Assembly (NCBI GenBank): GCA_944472155.2
Contig: OX235271.1
Location: 103,615,256-103,679,255, forward strand
Source of the DNA: Trichobilharzia szidati
Lineage: Eukaryota; Platyhelminthes; Trematoda; Strigeidida; Schistosomatidae
Direction: 5' to 3'
Length of the DNA: 64,000 nucleotides
Under the pieces are notes generated by a model. It saw nothing but the letters and a program-made list of their open reading frames with translations. It was not told the DNA's origin and did no database searches. The first letter of the stretch is position 1; each line of letters opens with the position of its first letter. Below are positions 1 to 12,900 of this stretch, piece by piece. The translations under genes were made by a program, and so were the position numbers.

Positions 1-139
1 AACAAATATATGTGATGACTGCTTACATATTTTCTATTGGTAAAAATGTCCATGGACAAATGACCTTCAAATAAACTGATTTTAATTTATGTTAAATTTT
101 TGACTATATATTTTGATGATTAACAAAAATCCGAATAAA

Positions 140-180
140 TCTGCTGAAGAAGCTGTGGCTTACACAGCGAAACGTTCAGA
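140..180 (+). ncRNA. Hammerhead-like motif with palindromic stem III
   Basis: Stem I is TCTG/CAGA (140-143 and 177-180) and the core is CTGAAGA at 144-150. One extra A follows, then a 6-bp stem II (GCTGTG/CACAGC, loop GCTTA), GAAA at 169-172 and C-GTT. The order and sequence fit the hammerhead consensus CUGANGA..GAAA..UH, apart from the extra A. Stem III has no loop, so it could form only between two molecules. No surrounding element is delimited. Confidence 0.5.
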
Positions 181-526
181 AAAATCTTGTTTTGATTTTC
201 TTAACACGCTGGGATTAATTTAAATAATTTATAATGAATCAATCTGACTCGGCGCTCAAATTATTCCAGAAAGTTCGTATCACCTATGGCCTGCAAACCT
301 ATAATTTTGAGAACTATTTTAGGGAAAAATCGAACTGAATCTTACAATCATGTAACATCTCAGAGTAATAGAAACCAACTGGTACGAAGTAAATTCATAG
401 TTCACTTTTGCATAATTTAGATTATCATGATTAGTACACTTAAATTAAAATGTGAAAATCAGAAAAAAGTCCACACTACTTTTCATTTCTGACTAGTAAT
501 CTATGAAAAAGCTTAGATGTCCGTTT

Positions 527-701
527 TTACTTCTGACCACTTGGAATTGATAAGAACAAATGAGTAATAAGTGGTCTATTCATGAAGAATAATTCAGCTG
601 TTATTGAATCAACTGCAATGACTTCCAATGGTTTTACTTCCAGAAAGCACAGTAGGTATTCGACAACAGAATCAACAAAGCATTGCACAATAGAGGATAA
701 A
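527..701 (-). CDS. Possible terminal exon of the KIF26-like gene
   Basis: After a possible acceptor (TATGTAG), a phase-compatible open frame of 58 codons runs to TAA at 527. The peptide is hydrophobic (VQCFVDSVVEYLLCFLEV, ELFFMNRPLITHLFL), unlike the polar exons before it, and the acceptor has no pyrimidine tract. It may be chance, with the real last exon beyond the window. I saw no clear AATAAA downstream. Confidence 0.28.
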
Positions 702-778
702 CTACATACCACTCATAAATTCTTACATCAATTAATAAAAAGTTACTAATAAAGTTTATCCCTAAGGAAAAAACTTAC

Positions 779-921
779 ATATGATGTCTAAATTGTTGAG
801 TCTCACTTCCTATTTCTCCAACAGTCATACTGATTGCGGTATTTGCCAAATTGCATAATTTACTTCCTCCAGGAATTTCGGTTTGATTATTTTGAATGTG
901 AAGTTGATGCTGTTCGTTTAT
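779..921 (-). CDS. KIF26-like kinesin, exon 12 (tail)
   Basis: 143 nt: 47 codons plus 2 nt, open throughout, with acceptor TTGTTAG and strong donor AT|GTAAGT. The peptide ([19 protein letters not shown]..., [18 protein letters not shown]) is polar with no recognised domain. It follows exon 11 across a 305-bp intron in phase 0. The strong donor shows that transcription and splicing continue towards the window edge. Confidence 0.68.
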
Positions 922-3900
922 CTAACAACAGAAAGATATTAAAAAGTATGTAAATATTTACTACCGATTATATAGATCTGTGAGATCATAGTCGTATTAA
1001 AATCGGATCTCCTGTTTTTGATATTCACCGTACTAGACATATTATTATTCTTATTACATCACAGGTCCAGTCTTACATTTGTTTTTATCAAAGAGGTATG
1101 AATATGATAGTTATCAAAATAAATATTCCCATAAACATATGGTGTATGTTTTCATAGTGTGTTCACCTGCTGTTCAAAATAACACTTCTGGCTAATCTAT
1201 ATGCTAAAATATAAAATCTAACTTACTTTAGAGAAATCCCCATGAACACTGGAAGCAGCAGGTAAAGTACTGTGCTTCTGAATCCAATCCTTGACGAATG
1301 GTTTAACTCTAGCAACCGGAGCATTTGTATCACTGGGAATACCAGTCGTCATGAATGGTTTTGTAAGAGGAATTTCATTAGGCGGTTGTCTTACATTTGA
1401 ATGTAGATTTGTTTGATAATTTGTATTTCTTAATGCGTTAGATATATGAGGAATTGAGTGCTTCCGATCTTCAAATTCTTTCTCTGTAGGAATATGACTA
1501 GGTGTCCAAGATTCTGTTGACTGTGGTTTGACAATAGAGGCACTGTTTCCAGCTGCTGTTATATTTGTTGTATCACCAGTTTCAACAGTTGAATTACTTT
1601 GATTCATAAGTGAACTAACCATAACACAAGTTGAACACTGACTACTGAGTGTAGCATCACCATTTTGTACATCTGAAAGAAAATACAATAGGCGAACAAT
1701 TTATTTTACCCGGTAGATCAAACATTATGTTATCCTATTAGCACAAACTAAGTAGACAGATGTTAGGGAATAAAGCCTATGAATGGCTGTGACAAATGTA
1801 TAACATGGTAAGCATGAAACATATTTTATTCTAATACAGCTCCTGTAAAATCTTAAGAAAAGAAAGTCGCATTCTATTCAGTGAACAGCGATGGCCCACA
1901 TTTAATAAATCAAGGAAGAATGATTCGATATAAAAGCTGGGGTAGAGGAAAACCACACAGACTGTATCTTATCAAAACACTAAATTCTCCTAGTTATAGA
2001 GGTCAGGTATCAATATTATCTAGACCTTAATAGGAAATCGATAGTATCGTCTCTCGGGTTTTCATTAATAATATAGCTTCATTGATAAATAAAGTCACCA
2101 TATTTCTGATTGCGTCGGTGGTTTACTGGCAGAATGTTCACCAGACACGGGGACGGCGAGACCTAGATTCAATTCCAGGCGCTCCTAAGTCTCGCCTAGT
2201 TTTCAAGCTGCTAGTAAGCTGAAGAAAAAAGGAAGACTGAGTGTGAGACTGTCAAATTCAACGCATAAAATCAAAACCACTACTGGGACTTCAAAGCTTG
2301 GAGCCCTTTGTTTCACCAGAAACCTGAAAGAATGGAAGGGGAAATGTTGCCGATTAAATATTTATGTGTGTATAATAGGCAGGTCTGAAAGAAGTTATAA
2401 TTGAAACATGAGAGTTTAACAACGCATAAAAGTGAATTTGCTCCCTCTGAAAATTATTATTTGAAAAGATGTTAGCTAAAAAAAATCAATGACATGAGGC
2501 AGTGGGATAGAATTCAAATATATATATATATGAGTTTTATCCTTAAACTAGCAACAAATCCATTAGAAATCCAGTTTCTCTTCTTCATGATGCTTGGAAC
2601 GATAACTCAGCTGTTAAGTATGCAGCAGTGAACATATTCATATCAAGATAACTCGTCGCCTAATTGAAACAATTGTTGGACGTAATTTAAAGGAAATGAC
2701 TTTGGTCTTCATGCATATCATACTAAATTAGTGCTGTTCATTAAGTAAAGTGAGCCACACAATTAGTTTCATAACGAAGATAAAAATGGATTAGGAAAAT
2801 GTTAAAAATTGTAGATATGTGTTATAAGAAAAATAAAATGTTCCATTTACTATTTTGTTATATACGTTTTCTCTTTAAGTAATTAAGCATGAAGTAATCG
2901 TTCCCTGTGAAGCTTACACTAATTCACTTGCCTTATGAACGTTGGAAATGTATTATTAATATTATTATGCTTAAGTGGATTGGTTTATACCAAACCTTTT
3001 TAATACCACTTACATATGAAATTATTCACTGCACTTGGTATCTGAATCAGCAGTAAGTAGCAAAGCAAAAGAAATAATACTTTTGGTAAACAAATATGCT
3101 GAGGAAAAAAAGTGTAAACAAAGTATTAGAAGTAATTCTGGTGGATGGTGACTAGCAGTGAAATCCGGGATAAGCATTTCGTCCTATTCGGGACTCGTCA
3201 TCTGGGTGTACTCGCATTTCCCAATGGGTCATGGTGTTCCCACTGAGGCTGGAACCCAGGAACCATAATTTTAGACGACATGGGCTATCAGAGCCACCTC
3301 TTATGCAACAGCCTATATACATGCATATGTATATACATGAATTAACTCAGGATTTAGCACTGAAGGTGTTATCTGTGAAGAAAATAAAAGCTTTAGGCTT
3401 GAACTACCCATCCGTAATAAAATCATCTACATAAGCTGTCAATCTTCATCATATCAAGAAAATAATTTATGAATACAATACTAACACTGTGACGAATTAT
3501 GAGCTATGTCAGAGAAAGTCTTCGACTGTTGGGTTTCGTTGACTTGTAGACTTATACAGCAGTCTATAAATTCCCAGATGGCTTGAGCTGTTGATCAGAG
3601 ACTGAATGAATTATGTTGTGTTCAAGTAAGTTTAACCACTCTCAACTTTCTCTCAGGCCATTTATATAATGGATTAGGAAAGGAATGTAAGATTCGAAAT
3701 TACGTAATATGTTTGGCAGAATAAATCTTCAACTGTCTCAAAACTGAAAGTTCCTAATAGAACGAGTATAAGACTGTTAGTAAGAGATATAAGGAGAAAA
3801 TTATTCAATTTTAGATTAAAATGAAACATATAAGTTTCTTTTCGATACATTGTTTCCGTTCTCACCCATGTTTTTAACTTAATCCTAACAGTACAGCAGT

Positions 3901-6900
3901 GTATCAAAGTGTCATTTGAAGAATTCACAAATTAGGAATTGATACTAATTATCTCATAGCCTTAAATTTGTTTGAACTCAGACGTAAAGACAAGGAAGTA
4001 TAAAAAAGACTAATCTCTATAGGTTTTTTCCTCAAGTTCACAAATATACATGTTACGGTAGAAGACGCGAGACTTGGTAAAGGAATGTGTATTTGCAATT
4101 GAGTATCTCTGTATAGCCAAATTATGTACACTTTATCTTCAACGCATCATTTGCACAGATCTTCCGTGTTGTGCTACTTCTGCCCTTCCTTCATACTGTG
4201 TTTCTTTGTGTTCCTTTCACGTCTACCATATATCTCCACAACGCTGTATCATTTGCCTTCTCTGATATCAAATCTATCTACCTGCTATTTGATGATTTTA
4301 TGGCGATGAACATCTCTTCATATATATACTACTAACAAACCTTATCAGTAGCACACGCTACATACACACCTTTTTTGTTATTCCAATTTTTACTACTTCC
4401 ATTTCAAACAAATGAATGATGGATAAAGCAGAAAAGTTGACAACTACTAATTTATACAAGTTACCAAAAAATGTTTTGTCTATATGACTATTTTCATATA
4501 AAAGAAAGGGTGTTCAGCGCAGAGATACTTTTTTGGCGTTATCTTTCTCAAGCTGTACAGTCCCATATATATGTCTCGTAAATTGTCTTATCAACAAAAG
4601 GAATATTTCCAAAGATGTGTCACTAGAATTGTAAATTATAGATAATAAACTACATAATGTAGAAAGCGTTAATCGGGTAGAAACTGAAATGAAATCAAAT
4701 AAGTAAGTTGAGTGACGTGACGTAATTGATGGGGTTGAGTAGAATTCGACTAAAATTTGAGAGAGACTCAAGTTAAACAACAGTGGTAATAAAGGGTAGG
4801 GATTTAATAGGAGATGAGGGAAGGAAATGATACAGTTAAGAAACAAAAAGACAAAAATTACATATTTGGTGTTAAGATCGATCAGGATTTAATGACTGAA
4901 CAAAATTCCTTTGTATGCAGAGTTCAGGATTTAACATGTGAATCGCCATTGCGTCTGTGCCTTAAAGAAATTTGATTCGTACTCTTTTAACGAGATTCCT
5001 ATGTATTCTGTAGACAACTCTGAAATTCCTTTATGGGTTAGCTTGGTGTCCAGATTCGATCAGGTGTTCCAGGATAGAGATGTGGTGTTGGGGATCTTTT
5101 TTCGTTTATAAAATCATGAGGGTAAGTGTTGGACGATACGTTTGGATAGCAAATGCTGAGTACGGCCGACACACCTTTTCATATACCAGTTTTATTCAAT
5201 AACGTCGATTTTAATTTTACTCGAAAATAAATTAACTTAAACACTATGGTTTTGCTAGTGAATTTTCGAGCTTTAGTCATCTACAAGGCTAGTATTTTTG
5301 TAAGTTGACTTCACAATTTTGCTTAGAGCAGAAGTTGATGCAATTACGCAATTTACTAAAGTTGACATGTTTTATATTAATTGATTAAATTGACAAAAAA
5401 GTTAATAGGTAAAAGTAGGGAAAAAGGAAGGGTTAAATAATGAAAACGCTTAGACGAGGTGTGTACTAAAAGCATAGAGAGCAACCAGAAAATTTGTGTC
5501 GTTGTGTAAACCTCAAACTAGATAATTTTGATAAATTCACACCCATCAGTAAAAAAAGGTGACTTAGGTCTGCCCCATTTCAAATTTTCTACTTACTATA
5601 CGAAAGCGTTTAACTAAAAAAACACATTGTGTTTCAATGAATTACCAGAAGAAAACAACATTTTTTAAATCTGTCAGTCATGAAATTTACATAAAAAATA
5701 TGGCATAAAATTGCTATTATTAATATTATTATTACTATTACTGTTATTACATAAGTTGATTGCTTCCTTTTTCATACATCAAGTTAGGTGTTATGAATGA
5801 CTCTTGACTGTAGTAGTAAGAGGTTACAGTGTGACTAAAATTCCTTCGGATAAAAAAAATGATTGACGTTTTAGGATAGAAATGACAATTTTACTATTTG
5901 CTGAATTCAGAAGTGAAGTCTGATGATTTCGGAAACTGAACAAACTAAACAGGACGAACTGATTCTCATTATTATTATTATTCCTTTGGTTTCCGAGTGA
6001 CAATTGGGCTTCAGAACAAACTGATAACAACTCCAAGTCTTAAAATAAAATATGAAATGCTCTTAGTGTGAACATGAAATGAAGCTTTTTCTCTAATTGG
6101 TTACAGGATTTCATCATGAGCTGACATTGGTTAGAGAACCATTGGAATACCTGGGATTACTGGACAGATGTTTCGTCCTACATTGGGACTCTTCGGCAGT
6201 ACGCACCCACCGGGATTCGAACCCAGGACCTTCTGGTTACAAGGCGAGTTCGTATACCATTAAGCAACTGGGACCCAATCCAATGGCCAATGAATTCTAA
6301 CTTCTGCTAATTCACTATATAGCGCAACCACAAGCCAATGTCTTCGGCGAGTATTTGTCCTCACACCCGACCTTCTCTAATTCATCCTCAGCAGTGTTAT
6401 GCTGACGTAAACTGGAGGAAATCCGGATGTACTAGGAGAGTGAAAATTACACTACTTGCGAGTGTAATGGACGACATTTTGATTCTATGTTTGAAACCAA
6501 GTAATCTAATCCAAAGTGAGACCAGAGATTTATAGATGTGTATAACTATAAGGAGTTGGAGTCATAATTCCTGAGCTCAAGAGGTTATTGGATACATTGG
6601 AAGCACTGTAGTTTCAGCTGCTAAATTTCTTCAAAGGTCAACATCATTTAGAGAGATAATTGAACACATAGTCTGAATATCAGTTGCCAGTTCATTGATG
6701 GCTACTGGATAGATGCCCTGAAGCTATAATCAGAAGTAGTGACCAGTGGTTTCCCTATGTCAATGTGTAGTGAATCCTTGTCGAAGGCACTGGTGAGAGT
6801 AGTGCTACTTGAGAAAGTTAGAACTCACAGGTCACTGAATTCCAGTTGAAGTGGTTGAATTGTCAACGATCATGGTCTCATTATCTGAAAGTCTCGAGTT

Positions 6901-9900
6901 CGATCTCTAGTAGGGTCGTGGGTGCTTGCTGATGAACAGTAGCAGAACAGAACGACACAAATGTCCTGTGCTCCCAAGTTTTCAGCGACCTCCACCACTG
7001 ATGTTAGCTTGTGACAAAAATCTAACAGTTGATATAATTCACAATCCCCAAAAACTCTATAGTCTAAAAATCACTGTAGTCATCAGAAAAAGTAAGATTG
7101 AGTACAGAAAACCCAGTGAATATGAAAACAAAACGTTACTCAAACATATACGTTCATTAAATGTTTCTCAAAATGTTAGGTACAAAAAGTTGCTGAATTA
7201 TCTTTAATACGAGAGGAAGTATATTCTTTCATCCCTCCACACACACATGAATCAAATGCTGCATTCAGCAAGCGTGACTAAGAGTTTTCTTTTATATTTC
7301 ACATGTTTCTACTTTTTCACCACATGTTTTATCCTTTATTTATACGCATGGTTTTTCTACAAGTCGGTATATTTGTATGTAAGGTGATCAGATAGCATTT
7401 ATTGATTAGCTACCTATTCTCAGAGTTAGAATCGATCGATTAAAGTGGGGTATGTAAATGTTAAAAGCAACAAAAGATAACTTTTGAAATTAGTTTCGTT
7501 TTAAGTTTATTTATCTTAGGTAGGAGAACAAGAAAAAAAGGAAAAAGAAGAATCAGAAGAAGAAGGAACGTGATGAACGTTACCGAGGAAATTGTTTATG
7601 ATCATTCTTATATTAATATTTACTTAAATACAGGAAACTGTTTTTTTCATCAATAGGATTGAAACAAGATATTTAATCGAAATGTGTTTAACTTTTTGAA
7701 TAAGAAAGCAAGAAAGCGTTTTAAATTTAAACAGAATTACACAATAACACAAGTAAGGAGAACAATTTTTTTTTGAATCTACAAAAATAACTAACACTGG
7801 GAAGTGGAAGTCAACTTTGAGTGTTGTGAGTAAAGGTAGCGTATTAGTTAGTGTGAGTTTCTAACCAGTGAATAACCTTTTAACTCAAAAATCAAATGAA
7901 ATAGGAATTGACTGTCTATTCAAGTTTAGTTTTCACCTAACATTAGCCGGGATAAACACGAAATTTCGAAATTTCTCAGAACACAACCACGAATGTGATC
8001 AAGTTTCAAAAACAGAAATAAGGTTATGAGGCGAGAAAATTACTGCCTGTTCACTGTCTTTGAATCCAGTATTTATTGATATTCAATTTCAAATCGACTG
8101 GTTATAAGTTAGAAAAAAATTTATCGAAAAGCTAACTACTTAATTGGTAATTCTTATCAGTTAAATGCAGCAACAAGTTTATTTATCGTATCTGTAATTG
8201 CTGAAATAACTTTTACCCTACATTATAATAAATTATTTTAAATTATTTCTCATGCTGAATCCCTCAAAATGCCAGACTATTGACTTCTCCGTTAGGCATA
8301 AACGAGATCTACAAACACTAGTAAGTACCCATGAAGCCTGTTGCATTGAGGGGACTAAAATTGAAACTAAGTCTAATGCAAAATACCTCGGTCTAGTTCT
8401 ATCTTCCGACCTTACTTGGTCATCTCATATCCTAACGATTTCTAAGAAAGTGTTCTGTCTAATCTACTACATTAAGAAACTTAGACAATCTGGAATCACC
8501 CAACCTCTACTTTCACAATTTGTCAACTCCTGTATCTTACCTATTCTGCTTTACTGCTCCTCGTTAGTCTTTCCTGGGCTACTGAAAAAGGACTACACCA
8601 CCATGAGAAGGATGTTGAAGGCAGTTAGTAGGACTAGTGGTGTAAAACTCAGTCAGCTTGTCACTACATTAGTTGAAAGGCATCTGAATACATGCGAAAA
8701 ATGGTCTGAAACCATACTCTCCGACCCCCAACACCCCCTCTATTCCCAACTCTCGCCTTGTATCTCATCAAGTAGAACCAGAAATCAGTATAAAATAATT
8801 TATGCTCGTACAACCAAGTACAGGAACTCAACGATACCATATTTGGCCCGTGTTCTAAGTGACAGAGACAATGTTAAGCGCGAAACCTATGACTTGCTTT
8901 GTTGTTAATAACATAATTTTAGGCTCTTTTATTTCTCTCTTATTTTGTATTCTATAGTGAACTCCTTCTTAAACATACTTAGCTACCTAAATTATTAACA
9001 TTGGCTTACTTTTTTGTACTTTACTGTATTCCTTCTTTTGTGTATCTACTGGTTCCGACTATATTAGCACTATGAGTATTACAAAATTTTCCTGTCATTA
9101 ACCATCATGTAATTATTAGTTTTTGTGGTTGTTTTTTTAATTTTTTTTCGGCAATATTAACTGACAATCATTGGTTGTGAACGCCATTATCACCATCTTA
9201 AAATTTTGTATTATGCAGGATTACTCACACTACCACTACAAACACTGCATTAGACCTGACAATAAAAAACAAAACAACAACCCTGAAATGTTATTTTATG
9301 ATTGTTTAGAGTTGTTTCAACCAAATTAACTGATCATCTTGGCGATAAACATTCTTAAATATCATTTCATAACTTCTTGTATGACTATAGCTTTACTGTC
9401 ACCATGCATAATCACATCATAGCTTCCACTACCCAATACTGAGATATTATTATATGCTGTTTATTTTCCTTTCTACTTCTTGGTATTTTTTCGCATTTTT
9501 TAAAATTATTTTGTGTTTTTTGTGTTTGTTTTTTTGCTGTTGTTGTCTTTATATTTATTATTTTTTGAAAATACTCCTTTTAAACGTTGGATAAAATTAG
9601 ATGCAAATATTGTAGATATGTGCTGAAAATTCCACACTGTACCACTAGTACTGTTTCTGGAATAAAGCAAATTATTATTATTATTAAAAATGTTTTTCTT
9701 TTCGACGAAGTCATTAACTAAAAAGTTCCAGAACTATTTCTGGTCAATGGTTAAAATAATAAAATTACAAAGCGTAATAAACAGGAAAATCGGATAAAAA
9801 ACAGCAAGATAGATAGGTAGTAGTACTATTCTGAAACTTTTTTAGGTCAAAGGTCAAATTAGTAAAATTACAAAGTTCGATAATCAGGAAGATCGGGTAG

Positions 9901-12900
9901 GGGAAAGAGATGGTAAGATCATAATTACTGAAAAACGACTGTTTGTGCAATTACTGATTAAAGACGTAGTAATAACAAAATAGACATGAAGTTCGGATAA
10001 AAAGCAAATCTAGTAATGCCAAATAGGAATCAAAAAAATGTAAAAATAACAGAAATAAACTGAAAGGTTGGATAAGAAAGGTAATAGGATAATCATTATT
10101 GATAGGACTGACTTTTTATATTGGCCATGGTATGGACAACGGTTGGATGTATTTCTTTGGAATACATAGCATAGGCATGAGCTATGTAATCACTAGGGCC
10201 TTGGCTATTCCCAGATGCCTTGATTTCACTCCCTTTGATAGATTTGATCGGATCTCGTAAATGACTTTGAAGGACTTTTCGAATGGAGCTGAATGTCTTG
10301 AATTCATAAGATGTTCTGTTACCTAACTTTCCCACGAATGTACAACTTAGTTGATAACTTCGTTGAAAAGAAAATTTTCTTCTCTGCAAATGTCTTTTTA
10401 ATAATTCCTATGATCCAGTGCGTGTATTGCGAAATATTTTCAACATACATTTGTGTCGTAAACTGTCATTTAAAGTTACGAGACACTTTGCTTTCATGGC
10501 TGTTAAAACGCACCATTAAGGTATGTCTGCAACAGTGAAACGATTAACTTTTCCCCTGGGATTCGGACATACATCATTTACAGCCAAGTTCAGAGATTTT
10601 ATGACTAAGTTGTTGAAATGTCGGCCGACTCCTATTAGAGTGAATTATATGCGAAATCTGGCATCCGAAGTCGCTACCTATCATAAACATTAACGAGAAT
10701 CTAATGATTAGGCGATGCGAAATTCTACATTAAAGAAATCAAACTGCTGACTTCAATCAATATATGACGTTACATGGTGTAAGCTGTAAAACCAGATTTA
10801 CATTGTTCATAGTATCAGAAAATTAAACCTGGTCATCATCACTAACAAACACGTCATATCTGAAAAATAAGAACAAAATGTTCTGTCTAGGAAAACGAGA
10901 CCACACTAATTTATCCATGATCTTCATATTTCAGACGAAAATGATGCAAGTTTCCAATTTCAAGGTAGAAGTATGACTTGCACAAGTCTAGCCCGCTTCC
11001 TTTAATTTTTCTCGTAATGATTTGTTAAATACGGATCTAATTGTTGTGTCAGTAAAACTCTCTAAATGTTTATCTCAGTATAAAGTAATTTAATTTTATA
11101 TTTGTCACGCTTTACTTAAAGAGCGATAGTAGACTACTGTTCTCTGCTGAAATTTCAAGTACGGCAAAATGAATTTATTGTTAATAAGTGTTATATGCCT
11201 CAGTAAACCTTTAGATAATAGAATGACTTTACCTGCATTATCTGAAGAACGATCTCTGTTTATTTCCATTTGAGTTAGTTTAGTCGACTTGGGTACAGAC
11301 GTTGATCGGTCTGATACAGTTGGTTTCATGATTGGAGATTTTGTGATACATGGTGCTTGTTTCTCTTGATCTTTCCTGTCCCAGTCGTCATCTTTTTTTT
11401 CTGATATTTCTCTTCCGGACACACTGGGATGGGGTTGCACATAACTAGAAACTGATGGATGACAGGTTTCCTGAGACAGTGTCTGAGTTTGATTTACCAC
11501 TTGAACTGGAGTTGTATTTAATTCATCAACTTGAGTTTCCTAAGGAATTTAAATAACACATGTTCGAAATCAATTTGAATAATCTTAAATCACCATGTAC
11601 TCAACTACAGTGTTTAGAAAATATTCAGAATGTATACTTTGATTGGACACTGGTAACTAGTGTGATGTGTCTAGTCCTTTCTTTGGTGCGGACTGAATTC
11701 TATCAGTCAGGTTTGCAATGTGGCCACCATTCTAGGTAGCTCGCCATCACATTGATTTGATGATACTAGATGGTTGGAGGCAATCGGCAGGAAGCCTTGG
11801 ATCTAGGTTTCGTGCTAGTTGGCACTCACTAGTCAGCAAGGCGTATCTGCAACCTTGAAGGAACTCTTGTGCACTGTGATGGCCAGCTACCTAGCATGGT
11901 GGCCACATTGCAAACCTGACTGATAGAATTCAGTCCGCACCAAAGAAAGGACTAGACACATTACACTAGTTACTAGTGTCCAATCAAAGTATCCACTACA
12001 GTCCTACAGGATGTCAATCGCGAGTCCGAATAGCTAAATGGTAACGTCTCTGACTGCAACACTGAGTGAAGCGGGTTTGGATCTCAGAAGGGACATGAGT
12101 TCCTTCAAGGTTGCAGATACGCGTTGCTGAATGGTGAGTGCCAACTAGCACGAAAACTAGGTGTGTCCAAGGCTTCCTGCCGATTGCCTCCAACCATCTA
12201 GTATAATCAAGATGTATATTAGATCTTTAGTCGTTTAAATTTGCAGTGTAACAGATCAATCATTTATTGTTTCTTTTATGCCATTTATATCAGAATCCTG
12301 AATATTCTTCCATGTGGAGAAAGCTTAGGCTGGGGTTAAGTAGTTCTAGCATATTTTACTGATTTTCCCTGTTTACAAATTCATAGAGTAAGCTAGTTTC
12401 CTAACAGAGTTTCATGTTTGTGATATTCTGCTGATGGGGATACTTATCAGCTTATTAACCATATATATGACATCAGGCAAGGTTTCAAATGCAGAACCAT
12501 AAAAATAATACAAGTAAACAATAGAGCTTAAAGTCGAATTCGTTTAACGTTTGTTTATCATTCCGTTGTGAAGTATTTAAGTCTGAAACCGAAAATTGTC
12601 TTGGTTTACACCATCCAAATATAAATACTGATTTCTGAAGATTTCGCTCATATGTGATCGTAATTAAGTCATCTGTGCAGATCTTTTACTTCCAAATGGC
12701 TGTTTAGGTGCAGTCGTTTTCATTATTTGTAGTTTCACTATTACTGTATTCGATTTCAATTTCTTTTTCTCTTTTAGTTACATACTTCTAATTAATTCGA
12801 AATATTTGGTACATTTGCTACTATGCAGGAACATTTTCATCATCTTTGCAAACAACTAAATTCACCACCTACCTAGATCACATGAACACTTTTATGACTT

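Larger units (their letters stand above)
1673..11232 (-). other. Intron 10 (9.6 kb)
   Basis: Contains a family A SINE (2113), Sm-alpha (3135), PLE pieces (4499, 10085), family B SINE (6095), a tRNA-like fragment (6848) and a CR1-like copy (8245). 2341-3134, 3307-4498, 4861-6094, 6936-8244, 9691-10084 and 10346-11232 hold nothing I can assign. Confidence 0.7.

Noticed and set aside
4514..4846. Minus-strand open frame of 110 codons
   Set aside because: Low-complexity Leu/Ser composition without a domain; the region resembles Penelope terminal sequence.
8252..8908. A 218-codon open frame that could be taken for a host gene
   Set aside because: Its protein is the C-terminus of a non-LTR reverse transcriptase, and its 3' end is shared with two other copies in the window.
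10311..10538. Plus-strand open frame with hydrophobic residues
   Set aside because: It is antisense to the Penelope C-terminal fragment or in flanking AT-rich DNA, with no splice support.
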